The notes under the pieces are model-generated. The model was not told where the DNA came from, did not search any database, and saw only the letters and a program-made list of their open reading frames with translations. A stretch of DNA of 64,000 nt from Streptomyces sp. CB02261 (GTDB taxonomy: Bacteria > Actinomycetota > Actinomycetes > Streptomycetales > Streptomycetaceae): assembly GCF_001905665.1 (NCBI RefSeq), contig NZ_LIVX01000014.1, positions 114,996 through 178,995 of the forward strand, read 5' to 3'. Shown here one piece after another: positions 32,611 to 41,227 of this stretch; the first letter of the stretch is position 1; each line of letters begins with the position of its first letter. Both the position numbers and the translations under genes were made by a program.

Positions 32611-33957
32611 CTACATGCCGACTTCCTTCATCAGCATGCCGACCTCCGTGTTGGTCAGGCGGCGCAGCCAGCCCGACTTCTGGTCGCCCAGGGCGATCGG
32701 GCCGAACGCGGTCCGGACCAGCTTCTCGACGGGGAAGCCCGCCTCGGCCAGCATGCGGCGCACGATGTGCTTGCGGCCCTCGTGCAGCGTGACCTCGACC
32801 AGGTAGTTCTTGCCGGTCTGCTCGACCACGCGGAAGTGGTCGGCGCGCGCGTAGCCGTCCTCCAGCTGGATGCCGTCCTTGAGCCGCTTGCCGACCTCGC
32901 GGGGCAGCGGGCCGGTGATGGCGGCCAGGTACGTCTTCTTCACGCCGTACTTCGGGTGCGTGAGGCGGTGGGCCAGCTCACCGTGGTTGGTGAGCAGGAT
33001 GATGCCCTCGGTCTCCGTGTCGAGCCGGCCGACGTGGAACAGCCGGGTCTCACGGTTGTTGACGTAGTCGCCGAGGCACTGGCGGCCGTCCGGGTCCTCC
33101 ATGGTGGAGACGACACCCGCCGGCTTGTTCAGCGCGAAGAACAGGTACGACTGGGTGGCGACGGTCAGGCCGTCCACCTTGATCTCGTCCTTCTCCGGGT
33201 CGACGCGCTTGCCCTGCTCCAGGACGATCTCGCCGTTGACCTCGACGCGGGCCTGCTCGACGAGCTCCTCGCAGGCGCGGCGCGAACCCATGCCGGCACG
33301 GGCGAGGACCTTCTGCAGCCGCTCGCCCTCCTGCTCGGCGCCGGGGAAGGTCTTCGGGGTCTTGATCTCGGGCCGGTTCTCGTACCGCTCCCGGTTGCGC
33401 TGCTCGATCTTGGCGTCGAGCTCGCGCGAGCGGGCCGGGGCCTGCCGCTGCCCGTGCGGGCCGCGACGGGGCGGCGTACCGCCCTGGGGGGCCTTGGGGC
33501 CGCCCTTGGCGCCGCCGCGCGCCGAGGCGCCGCGACCCTTCTTCGGGGCCTCGGAGGGGCCGCTCACGTCGTAGGAGCGCTCCTCGGGGCGAGGCCGGCG
33601 CGGGTTGCTCGGGCGCTGGTCGTCGCGGCCGCCGCCACCGGCACCCCGGTAGCCACCGCCACCGGAGCCGGAGCCGCCGCCGCGGTACCCGCCGCCACCG
33701 CCGGAGCCGCTGCCGCCACCGGAGCCGCTGCCACCCCGGTAGCCACCGCCACCGGAGCCGCTGCCGCCACCGGAGCCCCGGTAACCGCCACCGCCGCCGC
33801 TGCCGCCGCTGCCACCGGAGCCGCGGTAGCCACCGCCACCGCCGCCACCGCCGCTGCCACCGCGACCGCCACCGCTGCTGCCGCCGCGGCCGCCGCTGTT
33901 GCCACCACGGCTCCCGCCGTTGTTTCCGCTGCTGTTCCTGCCGCTGCTGCTTCGCAT
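32611..33957 (-). CDS. rRNA pseudouridine synthase (RsuA/RluB family) with Gly-rich N-terminus
   Basis: A 448-aa protein. The C-terminal ~250 residues are a normal RsuA/RluB-type enzyme: S4 RNA-binding domain LQKVLARAGMGSRRACEELV, catalytic Asp in FHVGRLDTETEGIILLTN, and the end block GRKHIVRRMLAEAGFPVEKL. The N-terminal ~110 residues are almost pure Gly/Ser/Arg/Tyr with repeated GGGGYRG units, an RGG-like disordered tail likely to bind RNA; a basic linker follows. ATG 33957 overlaps the scpB stop as TGATG. Target is probably 23S rRNA. Confidence 0.93.
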   Translation of the reverse strand: MRSSSGRNSSGNNGGSRGGNSGGRGGSSGGGRGGSGGGGGGGGYRGSGGSGGSGGGGGYRGSGGGSGSGGGGYRGGSGSGGGSGSGGGGGYRGGGSGSGGGGYRGAGGGGRDDQRPSNPRRPRPEERSYDVSGPSEAPKKGRGASARGGAKGGPKAPQGGTPPRRGPHGQRQAPARSRELDAKIEQRNRERYENRPEIKTPKTFPGAEQEGERLQKVLARAGMGSRRACEELVEQARVEVNGEIVLEQGKRVDPEKDEIKVDGLTVATQSYLFFALNKPAGVVSTMEDPDGRQCLGDYVNNRETRLFHVGRLDTETEGIILLTNHGELAHRLTHPKYGVKKTYLAAITGPLPREVGKRLKDGIQLEDGYARADHFRVVEQTGKNYLVEVTLHEGRKHIVRRMLAEAGFPVEKLVRTAFGPIALGDQKSGWLRRLTNTEVGMLMKEVGM

Positions 33958-34559
33958 CAAACTTCCGTCTTGTCGTCGTCCTCACGATCCGGTGCATCCG
34001 GATCGAACGACGGAACGCCCTCCAGTGAGTCCGGCTCGACCGCCTCCGCCTCGGGGAGGAAGGGCGCGAGCTCGGGGAGCTCGTCCAGGCCGCGCAGGCC
34101 CATCCGCTCCAGGAAGTAGTTCGTCGTCCTGTACAGGATCGCACCTGTTTCGGGTTCCGCGCCCGTCTCCTCCACCAGACCCCGCTGGAGGAGGGTCCGC
34201 ATCACGCCGTCGCAGTTCACCCCGCGGACCGCGGAGACCCTGGAACGGCTGACCGGCTGGCGGTACGCGACGACCGCGAGGGTCTCGAGGGCCGCCTGGG
34301 TGAGCCGGGCCTGCTGCCCCTCCAGGACGAAGGCCTCGACGGCCGGTGCGTACGCGGCGCGGGTGTAGTAGCGCCAGCCCCCGGCCACCCGTCGCAGCTC
34401 GAAGCCGCGGCCCTGGGCGGTGTACTCGTCGGCGAGCTCGCGCAGGGCGTCGGCCACCTCGCGGGGGGTGCGCTCCAGGACCTTGGCCAGATGGGCCTCG
34501 GTAGCGGGTTCGTCGACGACCATGAGGACGGCTTCGAGGGCGGGCCTGAGGTCGCTCAC
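33957..34559 (-). CDS. scpB: Segregation and condensation protein B
   Basis: A 200-aa winged-helix protein of the SMC-ScpAB complex, which compacts and helps segregate chromosomes. Family blocks: ALEAVLMVVDEPATEAHLAKVL at the start, LTQAALETLAVVAYRQPVSR and VRGVNCDGVMRTLLQRGLVEE. Its GTG start overlaps the scpA stop (GTGA 34556-34559) and its stop overlaps the pseudouridine synthase start, an arrangement widely conserved in Gram-positive bacteria. Confidence 0.95.
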   Translation of the reverse strand: MSDLRPALEAVLMVVDEPATEAHLAKVLERTPREVADALRELADEYTAQGRGFELRRVAGGWRYYTRAAYAPAVEAFVLEGQQARLTQAALETLAVVAYRQPVSRSRVSAVRGVNCDGVMRTLLQRGLVEETGAEPETGAILYRTTNYFLERMGLRGLDELPELAPFLPEAEAVEPDSLEGVPSFDPDAPDREDDDKTEV

Positions 34560-35788
34560 CGCGGAGCCTCCGTTTCTCGCTCGGGTACCTGGTCGAACTC
34601 GTCGGTGACGCGGGTCTCACCGTCCCCGCCGGTCCAGGAGACCGTGAGGTCCCCCAGGGCGGTCTCCTGGTCGAGGGCGACCGCCTTCTCCCGGTAGAGC
34701 TCCAGGAGGGCCAGGAAGCGGGCGACGACGGTGAGGGTGTCGTCGCCCACGTCCTCGATCAGCTCCCGGAAGAGCGCGGTCCCGCGCTCTCTCAGCAGCG
34801 CGACGACCACGTCGGCCTGCTCGCGCACGCTGACGAGCGGGGCGTGGATGTGGTCGACGTACACCTGGGGCTCGGGCTTCGGCTGCATGGCCTTGACGGC
34901 CAGCCTGGCGAAGCCCTCTGCGCCGATGGAGATGACCACCTCGGGGAGCAGCTCGGCGTGGTGCGGTTCGAGTCCGACGGTACGGGGGTGCCGGCGCCCC
35001 TCGGTCTCCCAGCGCTCCTCGAAGATGGCTGCGATGCGCTTGTACGCCCGGTACTGGAGGAGCCGGGCGAAGAGCAGGTCGCGGGCCTCCAGGAGGGCGA
35101 GGTCCGCCTCGTCCTCCACCTCGGCGGCGGGCAGCAGCCGGGCGGCCTTGAGGTCGAGCAGGGTGGCGGCGACGACCAGGAACTCCGTGGTCTGGTCGAG
35201 GTCCCCGTCGGGCCCGAGGGCGCGCAGATGCGCCATGAACTCGTCGGTGACCTGGGAGAGGGCGACCTCGGTGACGTCGAGCTTGTGCTTGGTGATCAGC
35301 TGGAGCAGCAGATCGAAGGGCCCCTCGAAGTTCGAGAGCCGCACGGTGAACCGCCCACCGCCGGCGTCAGGCGGGGCGCCCTCGGCGGTGCCGGCCGCGC
35401 GCGGACCCTCGGCCGTGTCGACCGAGCCCGCCGTCTCAGCCGTGCCGACCGTCTCGGCCGTGCCGGGAGCCTCGCCCGGGCCGACCGTGCCCACCGTCCT
35501 GGACGTGCCGAGCGTCTCGGCCGTGCCGTCGTCGGCCGGTGACGCGCCGCCGCCGTCCTCACCGGGCCCGACGTCCACACGGCCGTCGGCGTCCCCGGCG
35601 CCGTCCTCGCGCCCGTCTGCCTGTTCGTGCCGGCCGTCGGCCTCCGGGCCGGGGCCGCGATCGACCGGGGGCCCGGGGTCGGGGCCGGTGGCACCCGCCT
35701 CGGGGCCGTCCCCCGCCTCCTCGCCCGGCCCCCGCCCCAGGACGCGGCGGCGCGGCGGGCGGGACGTTTCGTCGGAGGCGTGGTGCAT
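34556..35788 (-). CDS. scpA: Segregation and condensation protein A (kleisin)
   Basis: A 410-aa protein. The kleisin core (from about residue 145) begins FTVRLSNFEGPFDLLLQLI and continues with LDVTEVALSQVTDEFM and the C-terminal winged helix FLALLELYREKAVALDQ. The first ~140 residues are a long acidic, disordered extension with loose TAETVGTAETAG-like repeats, longer than in most ScpA proteins. ScpA bridges the SMC heads and binds ScpB. A 45-nt gap separates it from the upstream ribbon-helix-helix gene; start ATG 35788 has only a weak Shine-Dalgarno, so the true start could be downstream. Confidence 0.93.
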   Translation of the reverse strand: MHHASDETSRPPRRRVLGRGPGEEAGDGPEAGATGPDPGPPVDRGPGPEADGRHEQADGREDGAGDADGRVDVGPGEDGGGASPADDGTAETLGTSRTVGTVGPGEAPGTAETVGTAETAGSVDTAEGPRAAGTAEGAPPDAGGGRFTVRLSNFEGPFDLLLQLITKHKLDVTEVALSQVTDEFMAHLRALGPDGDLDQTTEFLVVAATLLDLKAARLLPAAEVEDEADLALLEARDLLFARLLQYRAYKRIAAIFEERWETEGRRHPRTVGLEPHHAELLPEVVISIGAEGFARLAVKAMQPKPEPQVYVDHIHAPLVSVREQADVVVALLRERGTALFRELIEDVGDDTLTVVARFLALLELYREKAVALDQETALGDLTVSWTGGDGETRVTDEFDQVPERETEAPR

Positions 35789-35833
35789 GGAGGTCCAGGG
35801 GGAACGAGGAGCGTGGCAGCCCGCAGGCTACCG

Positions 35834-36340
35834 TCAGCGGCCGCGCAGGCGGCGGACGAGGATGCTCGCGTCGCCGCGGGACTCCAGGTCCGCCAGGACG
35901 ACCGCGACGGCCTCCCGGACGATCCGGCCGCGGTCGACGGCGAGCCCGTGCTCACCGCGCAGCACGAGCCGGGCGTGCTCCAGGTCCATCAGCTCCTCGG
36001 CGGAGACGTAGACCGTGATCTTCTCGTCGTGGCGCTCGCGACCGCTGGGCCGCCGGTTCGGGGTGCGGCCACCGCGCCGCCGCGCCGCCGGGGCGGGTAC
36101 GGCGGCGGAGGGCGCGGCCTTGGAGGCGGCGCTCTCGGCCTCCGCCGTCCGGGCGCGCGGTTCCGCGGCCTCGGAGTCCGCCGCCGCGTGCTCCGCGGAG
36201 CCGGAGCCCTCGGCCGCCTGCGCGGCGCTCTCGCCCGCCGGTGCCGGGACGGCCCGGCGGGGTGCGGACGCCTGCAGCGCCGTCCCCCCGGTCGTACGGA
36301 AGAGTTCGTCGGCGCCGGGCAGACTCACTCGGCGTGACAC
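35834..36340 (-). CDS. Ribbon-helix-helix-like ParA partner protein
   Basis: A 168-aa protein. The first ~95 residues are Ala/Glu/Pro-rich and disordered. The C-terminal ~65 residues, starting EKITVYVSAEELMDLEHARLVL and ending EAVAVVLADLESRGDASILVRRL (in pieces), look like a ribbon-helix-helix DNA-binding fold (beta strand KITVYVS then two helices). Its ATG overlaps the parA 3' end by 16 nt. Small RHH proteins often act as the centromere-binding partner of ParA ATPases, so that role is proposed here; it is not a ParB. Confidence 0.75.
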   Translation of the reverse strand: MSRRVSLPGADELFRTTGGTALQASAPRRAVPAPAGESAAQAAEGSGSAEHAAADSEAAEPRARTAEAESAASKAAPSAAVPAPAARRRGGRTPNRRPSGRERHDEKITVYVSAEELMDLEHARLVLRGEHGLAVDRGRIVREAVAVVLADLESRGDASILVRRLRGR

Positions 36341-37458
36341 CGGGCGAGCACCTCCCTGGCGAGCTGGCGGTAGGCGGCGGCGCCCACGGAGTTGGAGGCG
36401 TACGTGGTGATGGGCTCGCCGGCGACGGTGGTCTCCGGGAAGCGCACGGTCCGTCCGATGACCGTGTGGTACACGTGGTCGTCGAAGGCCTCGACGACGC
36501 GCGCGAGGACCTCACGGCTGTGCACGGTCCGCGAGTCGTACATCGTGGCGAGGATGCCGTCGAGCTCCAGCTCGGGGTTGAGCCGCTCCTGGACCTTCTC
36601 GATGGTCTCGGTCAGCAGGGCCACGCCGCGCAGGGCGAAGAACTCGCACTCCAGCGGCACGATCACCTTGTGAGCCGCCGTCAGGGCGTTCACGGTCAGC
36701 AGGCCGAGCGAGGGCTGACAGTCGATCACGATGTAGTCGTAGTCGTTCATCAGCGGCTTCAGGGCGCGCTGGAGCGTCGACTCCCGCGCGACCTCGCTGA
36801 CGAGCTGGACTTCGGCGGCCGAGAGGTCGATGTTGCTCGGCAGCAGGTCCATGTTGGGCACGGCGGTCTTGAGGAGCACCTCGTCCGCCGACATGCCCCG
36901 CTCCATGAGCAGGTTGTAGACGGTGAGGTCGAGCTCCATCGGGTTCACGCCGAGGCCGACCGACAGGGCTCCCTGCGGGTCGAAGTCGACGAGCAGCACC
37001 CGTCGTCCGTACTCCGCGAGCGCGGCACCCAGGTTGATGGTCGACGTGGTCTTGCCGACGCCGCCCTTCTGGTTGCACATCGCGATGATCTTCGCGGGGC
37101 CGTGGTCGGTCAGTGGACCCGGGATCGGGAAGTACGGCAGCGGCCGTCCGGTGGGGCCGATCCGCTCGCGGCGCTGGCGGGCAGCGTCGGGTGCGAGGGT
37201 GGCCGCGTACTCCGGGTCGGGCTCGTACTCGGCGTCGGGGTCGTAGAAGTGCCCCTCGGGCACCTCGTCGTAGGCGGCGAAGTGGGTGGACTCTCGGCCC
37301 ATCTCGTTGCCGGCCGTGGCGTTCACGTGTAGGCCGTCCATCGTCTTCATCGTGTGGGCTGTCGTCATGGGCTGGTGCGTCGCGAAGGTCCGCACCGCGA
37401 CGGAGCCGATCGGAGCACCTGGCGCACCGCTCCCGGGAGTAATTGTCGACTCATTCAC
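36325..37458 (-). CDS. ParA-family ATPase with N-terminal extension
   Basis: A ~377-aa ParA/MinD-type ATPase. The deviant Walker A is CNQKGGVGKTTSTINLG, switch I VLLVDFDPQGALSVGLG and the Walker B region YDYIVIDCQPSLGLLTVNAL. About 120 residues of acidic, flexible sequence precede the ATPase. GTG 37458 is chosen because AAGGAGG lies 11 nt upstream; the listed frame also allows a start at 37494. It is second to the chromosomal parAB near oriC, which is not in this window. Context (RHH protein, ScpAB) points to chromosome organisation or segregation. Confidence 0.9.
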   Translation of the reverse strand: MNESTITPGSGAPGAPIGSVAVRTFATHQPMTTAHTMKTMDGLHVNATAGNEMGRESTHFAAYDEVPEGHFYDPDAEYEPDPEYAATLAPDAARQRRERIGPTGRPLPYFPIPGPLTDHGPAKIIAMCNQKGGVGKTTSTINLGAALAEYGRRVLLVDFDPQGALSVGLGVNPMELDLTVYNLLMERGMSADEVLLKTAVPNMDLLPSNIDLSAAEVQLVSEVARESTLQRALKPLMNDYDYIVIDCQPSLGLLTVNALTAAHKVIVPLECEFFALRGVALLTETIEKVQERLNPELELDGILATMYDSRTVHSREVLARVVEAFDDHVYHTVIGRTVRFPETTVAGEPITTYASNSVGAAAYRQLAREVLARCHAE

Positions 37459-37722
37459 AAGTCGTCTTACCTCCTTGGATGTCACCAGGAACATTTATCG
37501 ATAGGTCAGCGTGGCACCATGCCGACGGTTGGCGACTCTATGGCGTGTCACCGGTCCGCAGCAACACAATCCGCCGGACCCGGCCCGATGTGTCGGCAAC
37601 CGAACACCTCTCTGTCAAGGGTGCGCAGGCATGCATCCACACGTTTCAGGGGTGTGCGAAACGGTTAAACAGTTACGTTCGAGGCGAGTTGGCCGAACGT
37701 TTCGCCGGGTCCGGACACACGT
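37459..37722. other. Intergenic region between ald terminator and parA
   Basis: About 265 nt with a relatively A+T-rich patch around 37661-37680 and the parA promoter/leader. AAGGAGG at 37470-37476 is the parA Shine-Dalgarno sequence. No parS site of the Streptomyces type (GTTTCACGTGAAAC) was seen, and no ORF looks coding. Confidence 0.4.
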
Positions 37723-37755
37723 CCGGCCGGACCTTGTCGAACAAGGTCCGGCCGG
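37723..37755 (-). terminator. Terminator of ald
   Basis: A perfect 15-bp stem, 37723-37737 with 37741-37755, 3-nt loop, 43 nt beyond the ald stop codon. Confidence 0.88.
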
Positions 37756-37798
37756 TGCGCGGATTGACGGCACGCGTTGACGGCGACGCCTCGGGGGG

Positions 37799-38914
37799 TC
37801 AGCCCAGGAGGCTGCTCAGCTCCACGTGCTCGAGGCCGTGCGCCTCGGCGACCTCCTTGTAAACCACCTTGCCGTCATGGGTGTTGAGGCCCAGACCGAG
37901 CGCGGCGTCACGGCGCAGCGCCTCGACCCAGCCGTTGTTCGCCAGCGACACGATGTAGGGCAGCGTGGCGTTGGTGAGGGCGTAGGTGGAGGTGTTCGGG
38001 ACCGCGCCCGGCATGTTGGCGACGCAGTAGAAGACCGAGTTGTGGACCTGGAAGGTCGGCTCGGCGTGGGTGGTCGGGTGGGAGTCCTCGAAGCAGCCGC
38101 CCTGGTCGATCGCGATGTCGACAAGGACACTTCCGGGCTTCATCTTGGCGACGAGCTCGTTGGTGACCAGCTTCGGGGCCTTGGCGCCCGGGATGAGGAC
38201 GGCGCCGATGACGAGGTCGGCCTCGACGACGGCCTTCTCCAGCTCGAAGGCGTTGGAGACGATCGTCTTCACCTTGGTGCCGAAGATCTTGTCGGCCTCG
38301 CGGAGCTTGTTGATGTCACGGTCGAGCAGGGTCACGTGGAAGCCCATGCCGACGGCGATCTGGGTGGCGTTCCAGCCGGAGACGCCACCGCCGATGACGA
38401 CGCACTCGCCGGCGTGGGTGCCGGGGACGCCGCCGGGGAGGACGCCGCGGCCGCCGACCGAACGCATCAGGTGGTACGCGCCGACCTGCGGGGCCAGGCG
38501 GCCCGCGACCTCGGACATCGGGGCGAGCAGCGGAAGGGCGCGGCCCGCGGTCTCGACGGTCTCGTACGCGATGGCGGTCGTGCCCGACGCGAGCAGCGCG
38601 TCCGTGCACTCCTTGGACGCGGCGAGGTGCAGGTAGGTGAAGAGCGTCTGGTCCTTGCGGAGGCGGTGGTACTCCTCCGCGATCGGCTCCTTGACCTTGA
38701 GCAGCAGGTCGGCGATGGCCCAGACCTCGTCGGCGGTGGGGAGGATCTCGGCGCCGGCGGCGACGTACTCCCCGTCCGTGATCGAGGAGCCGACACCGGC
38801 GTTCTGCTCGATGAAGACCTGGTGGCCGTGGCGGACGAGCTCGTGGACACCGGCAGGGGTGATGGCCACGCGGAACTCGTTGTTCTTGACCTCGCGGGGG
38901 ATGCCGACCTTCAT
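37799..38914 (-). CDS. ald: Alanine dehydrogenase
   Basis: A 371-aa NAD-dependent enzyme interconverting alanine with pyruvate and ammonia. N-terminal family sequence KVGIPREVKNNEFRVAITPAGV, the catalytic region RKDQTLFTYLHLAASKE (Lys and His), and the Rossmann motif VIGGGVSGWNATQIAVGMG are all present, at normal length. It is a single-gene unit with its own terminator and 148 nt of upstream sequence. Spacing to the upstream TPR gene suggests separate transcription. Confidence 0.97.
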   Translation of the reverse strand: MKVGIPREVKNNEFRVAITPAGVHELVRHGHQVFIEQNAGVGSSITDGEYVAAGAEILPTADEVWAIADLLLKVKEPIAEEYHRLRKDQTLFTYLHLAASKECTDALLASGTTAIAYETVETAGRALPLLAPMSEVAGRLAPQVGAYHLMRSVGGRGVLPGGVPGTHAGECVVIGGGVSGWNATQIAVGMGFHVTLLDRDINKLREADKIFGTKVKTIVSNAFELEKAVVEADLVIGAVLIPGAKAPKLVTNELVAKMKPGSVLVDIAIDQGGCFEDSHPTTHAEPTFQVHNSVFYCVANMPGAVPNTSTYALTNATLPYIVSLANNGWVEALRRDAALGLGLNTHDGKVVYKEVAEAHGLEHVELSSLLG

Positions 38915-39062
38915 CGTCGATCACGGTCCTTGAATCAGGGAGGGATATCTGGGGCACTGCGATACATACCCGGCCACACTGCGGCACACCAGGGCAGACC
39001 ACGTTCGAACGCGGCGCACCCAGTCTAATGAAGGAGTTCCCCCTGTCTAGCCTTTCAAAGTA

Positions 39063-41048
39063 CTAATCTTCGACGAACCCACTGCGGATTTCGTAGGCGG
39101 ATCTTGCTGTTTCCAGCAGTCTCTCGGCTGCGGCCCGGTGCAGACCGGCCGCCGCCGGGTCCCCCAGCCGGTCGAGGGTGTCGGCCAGCCGGAGCTGCAG
39201 CGCGGCCTGGAGCCGGGTGTCCTTGGCCCGCCGGGCCCACTCCACCGCCTCCTCACAGGTCCGCAGGGACTCCTCGGGCCGTCCCGCGTACTCCTGGACC
39301 CGGGCGGCCTCGCTCAACGCCCGCGCGTAGCCCGGGAGATCGGCGAGCCGTCGGTAGCCGGCCGCCGCCGCGCGCCAGTTCCGCAGGGCCTCGCCGTACC
39401 GGCCCGCATAGGTCTGTACGGCGCCGAGACGGGCGTAGAGCCGGGCCTGGTCCGCCCGCTCGTCCCGGGCCAGGCGCTGGGCGAGCGCCCGCCCGTACCA
39501 GTCACCGGCCCGCTGCCAGTCGCCGAGCTCCTGATAGGAGCCACCTACGGATTCCATCGCGCGACCGGTCGCATACGGATCATTTGCTGCGCGTCCGGCA
39601 TCCAAAGCCGACCGATATCGCAGAAGTGCGTCCTTCGTCCTGCCGGTCCTGGCATCGAGATCGGCCAGGTTCAGCAGGGCGGCGGCCCGCTCCCGGTGCA
39701 GCCCCCGCCGCTCGGCCACGTCCAGGACCAGCTGGTGCAGTCCGTACAGCTCGGGCGCGGCCGCCTCGGCGCCCCGGTGCGCGGCGAGCGCCCGGACCAG
39801 GGACGCCACCAGGCGGCGTGCGAGGGTGTCCAGCTCTCCGTCGGCGACGGCGAGCCGGGCCGAGGCGAGGAGGACGGGCTGCCGGGACCGCAGCCAGAGG
39901 CCCGCGGCGGCCGCGTTCGGGAAGCGCAGGGCGCGCGGCAGGCCGGCCAGCTTCCGGCGCGCGGGCGAGCCCTCGGGCTCGGTGACCGCACGGCAGGACT
40001 GGAGGAGCCGTACGGTCCGCTCCAGCATCCGGGCCCGCGCGAGCTGCACCTCCGCGGGCCGGTCGCTCTCCTCCAGGCGGGTGCGCAGGAGGGGGACGAG
40101 ATGGCCGGGCACCTCGTACTGTCCGTCCTCCCCGCCCGAGACGAGCCCCAGGGCGGCGAAGTCGGCGAGGGTGGTCTCGGCGGCCGAGACCGAGCAGCCG
40201 GCCAGGGCGGACGCGGTGTGGGCGTCGGCCCGGCCCAGCGGGGCGAGGGACAGGTAGCGCAGTATCCGGGCGGCGGTGGCGGGCAGCGCCTCGTGGGCGA
40301 GCAGGAAGCTCCGGGTGAGCGGGTCGCCGCCGAGCCCGTGCAGCCGCTTGGCGAGGTCGGCGACGGAGGCCTTGGGGTTGCGGGAGAGCCAGCCGCCGGC
40401 GAGGACGACCGCGCCGGGCAGGCCGCCGCACTCCTCGACGAGGGTCTCGGCCGCCTGGGGGTCGACGGTGATGCGGACGGAGCCGGTGAAGGCGGTGAGC
40501 AGCTCGATGGCGGACTTGGGGTCGAGCCCGCCGAGCGTGCAGGGGCGTACGTCGGCGATGCCGGTGAGCGGGCCCCGGGCGACGCCCACCACCAGGACGT
40601 CGGGGTTGTCGGGGATCAGCGGGTCCGCCTGTGCGGCGTCCACGGCGTCGTCGAGGATCAGGACGGCCCGGCGTTCGGCGAGAGCGCCCCGGACCAGTTC
40701 GGTCAGCTCGTCCTCGGCGGCGCCGGGGGGTTCGGCGACACCGAGGACGGCGAGGAGTTCCTGCGCGACGCGGGCGGTGGGCACGGGGGCGCCGCAGGGC
40801 TCGGTGAGCCGGGCCCGGAAGATCCCGTCGGGGTAGCGGTCGGCGAGCCCCGCGGCCAGTTCCTCGGCGAGCGCGGTCCGTCCGGAGCCGGGCTTGCCCG
40901 CGATGAGCAGGACCCGGGCGCGGGGCGCCTTGCGGCCGGTGAGGGTGTCGAGGCCGGTCCGCTCGATGTCGGCGCGCAGGGCTTTCAACTCCCGCTGCCG
41001 GCCGAAGAACTGTCGACTGCCGGCCGCCGCCACCGCCTGATCCGTCAC
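39063..41048 (-). CDS. NB-ARC/STAND-type ATPase with TPR-like repeats
   Basis: A ~661-aa signal-transduction-type protein. An AAA/NB-ARC domain lies at the N-terminus: FFGRQRELKALRADIE, P-loop IAGKPGSGRTALAEEL (Arg where Lys is normal), Walker B RRAVLILDD. A winged-helix region follows (LRYLSLAPLGRADAHTASAL), then ~10 helical TPR-like repeats such as ATGRAMESVGGSYQELGDWQ. I prefer GTG 41048, which has GGGAG 8 nt upstream; the frame is open to 41135 without a Shine-Dalgarno. No DNA-binding domain is seen, so it is not a classical SARP/AfsR. Function unknown; conserved in this locus as I recall. Confidence 0.82.
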   Translation of the reverse strand: MTDQAVAAAGSRQFFGRQRELKALRADIERTGLDTLTGRKAPRARVLLIAGKPGSGRTALAEELAAGLADRYPDGIFRARLTEPCGAPVPTARVAQELLAVLGVAEPPGAAEDELTELVRGALAERRAVLILDDAVDAAQADPLIPDNPDVLVVGVARGPLTGIADVRPCTLGGLDPKSAIELLTAFTGSVRITVDPQAAETLVEECGGLPGAVVLAGGWLSRNPKASVADLAKRLHGLGGDPLTRSFLLAHEALPATAARILRYLSLAPLGRADAHTASALAGCSVSAAETTLADFAALGLVSGGEDGQYEVPGHLVPLLRTRLEESDRPAEVQLARARMLERTVRLLQSCRAVTEPEGSPARRKLAGLPRALRFPNAAAAGLWLRSRQPVLLASARLAVADGELDTLARRLVASLVRALAAHRGAEAAAPELYGLHQLVLDVAERRGLHRERAAALLNLADLDARTGRTKDALLRYRSALDAGRAANDPYATGRAMESVGGSYQELGDWQRAGDWYGRALAQRLARDERADQARLYARLGAVQTYAGRYGEALRNWRAAAAGYRRLADLPGYARALSEAARVQEYAGRPEESLRTCEEAVEWARRAKDTRLQAALQLRLADTLDRLGDPAAAGLHRAAAERLLETARSAYEIRSGFVED

Positions 41049-41227
41049 GGGCCACGCTCCCGTCCACCTGCGCACGAGCCGATCCCGCGGGGGTCTCCGC
41101 ACGGGCGATTCCGAGCGTAGTTCAGGGCACGACACGGACCCGGCGGAGCAGGGCGGGCACGTCCCCCGATCGGATCAGCAGATGGTCATACCGCCCCACC
41201 CCACCGGGCGCATCGAGCCCGCCCGGG

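Noticed and set aside
32767..34119. Plus-strand Ala/Thr/Val-rich ORF opposite the pseudouridine synthase gene
   Set aside because: Low-complexity complement of the Gly-rich tail; the minus-strand enzyme has clear catalytic motifs.
37664..37680. A+T-rich patch as a possible origin or parS-like site near parA
   Set aside because: No DnaA-box cluster or parS sequence is present; it is more likely a promoter segment.
41122..41196. Possible 24-codon ORF upstream of the STAND-like gene (GTG near 41196, ending LLRRVRVVP)
   Set aside because: High GC3 makes it look coding, but there is no convincing start signal and no leader-peptide motif.
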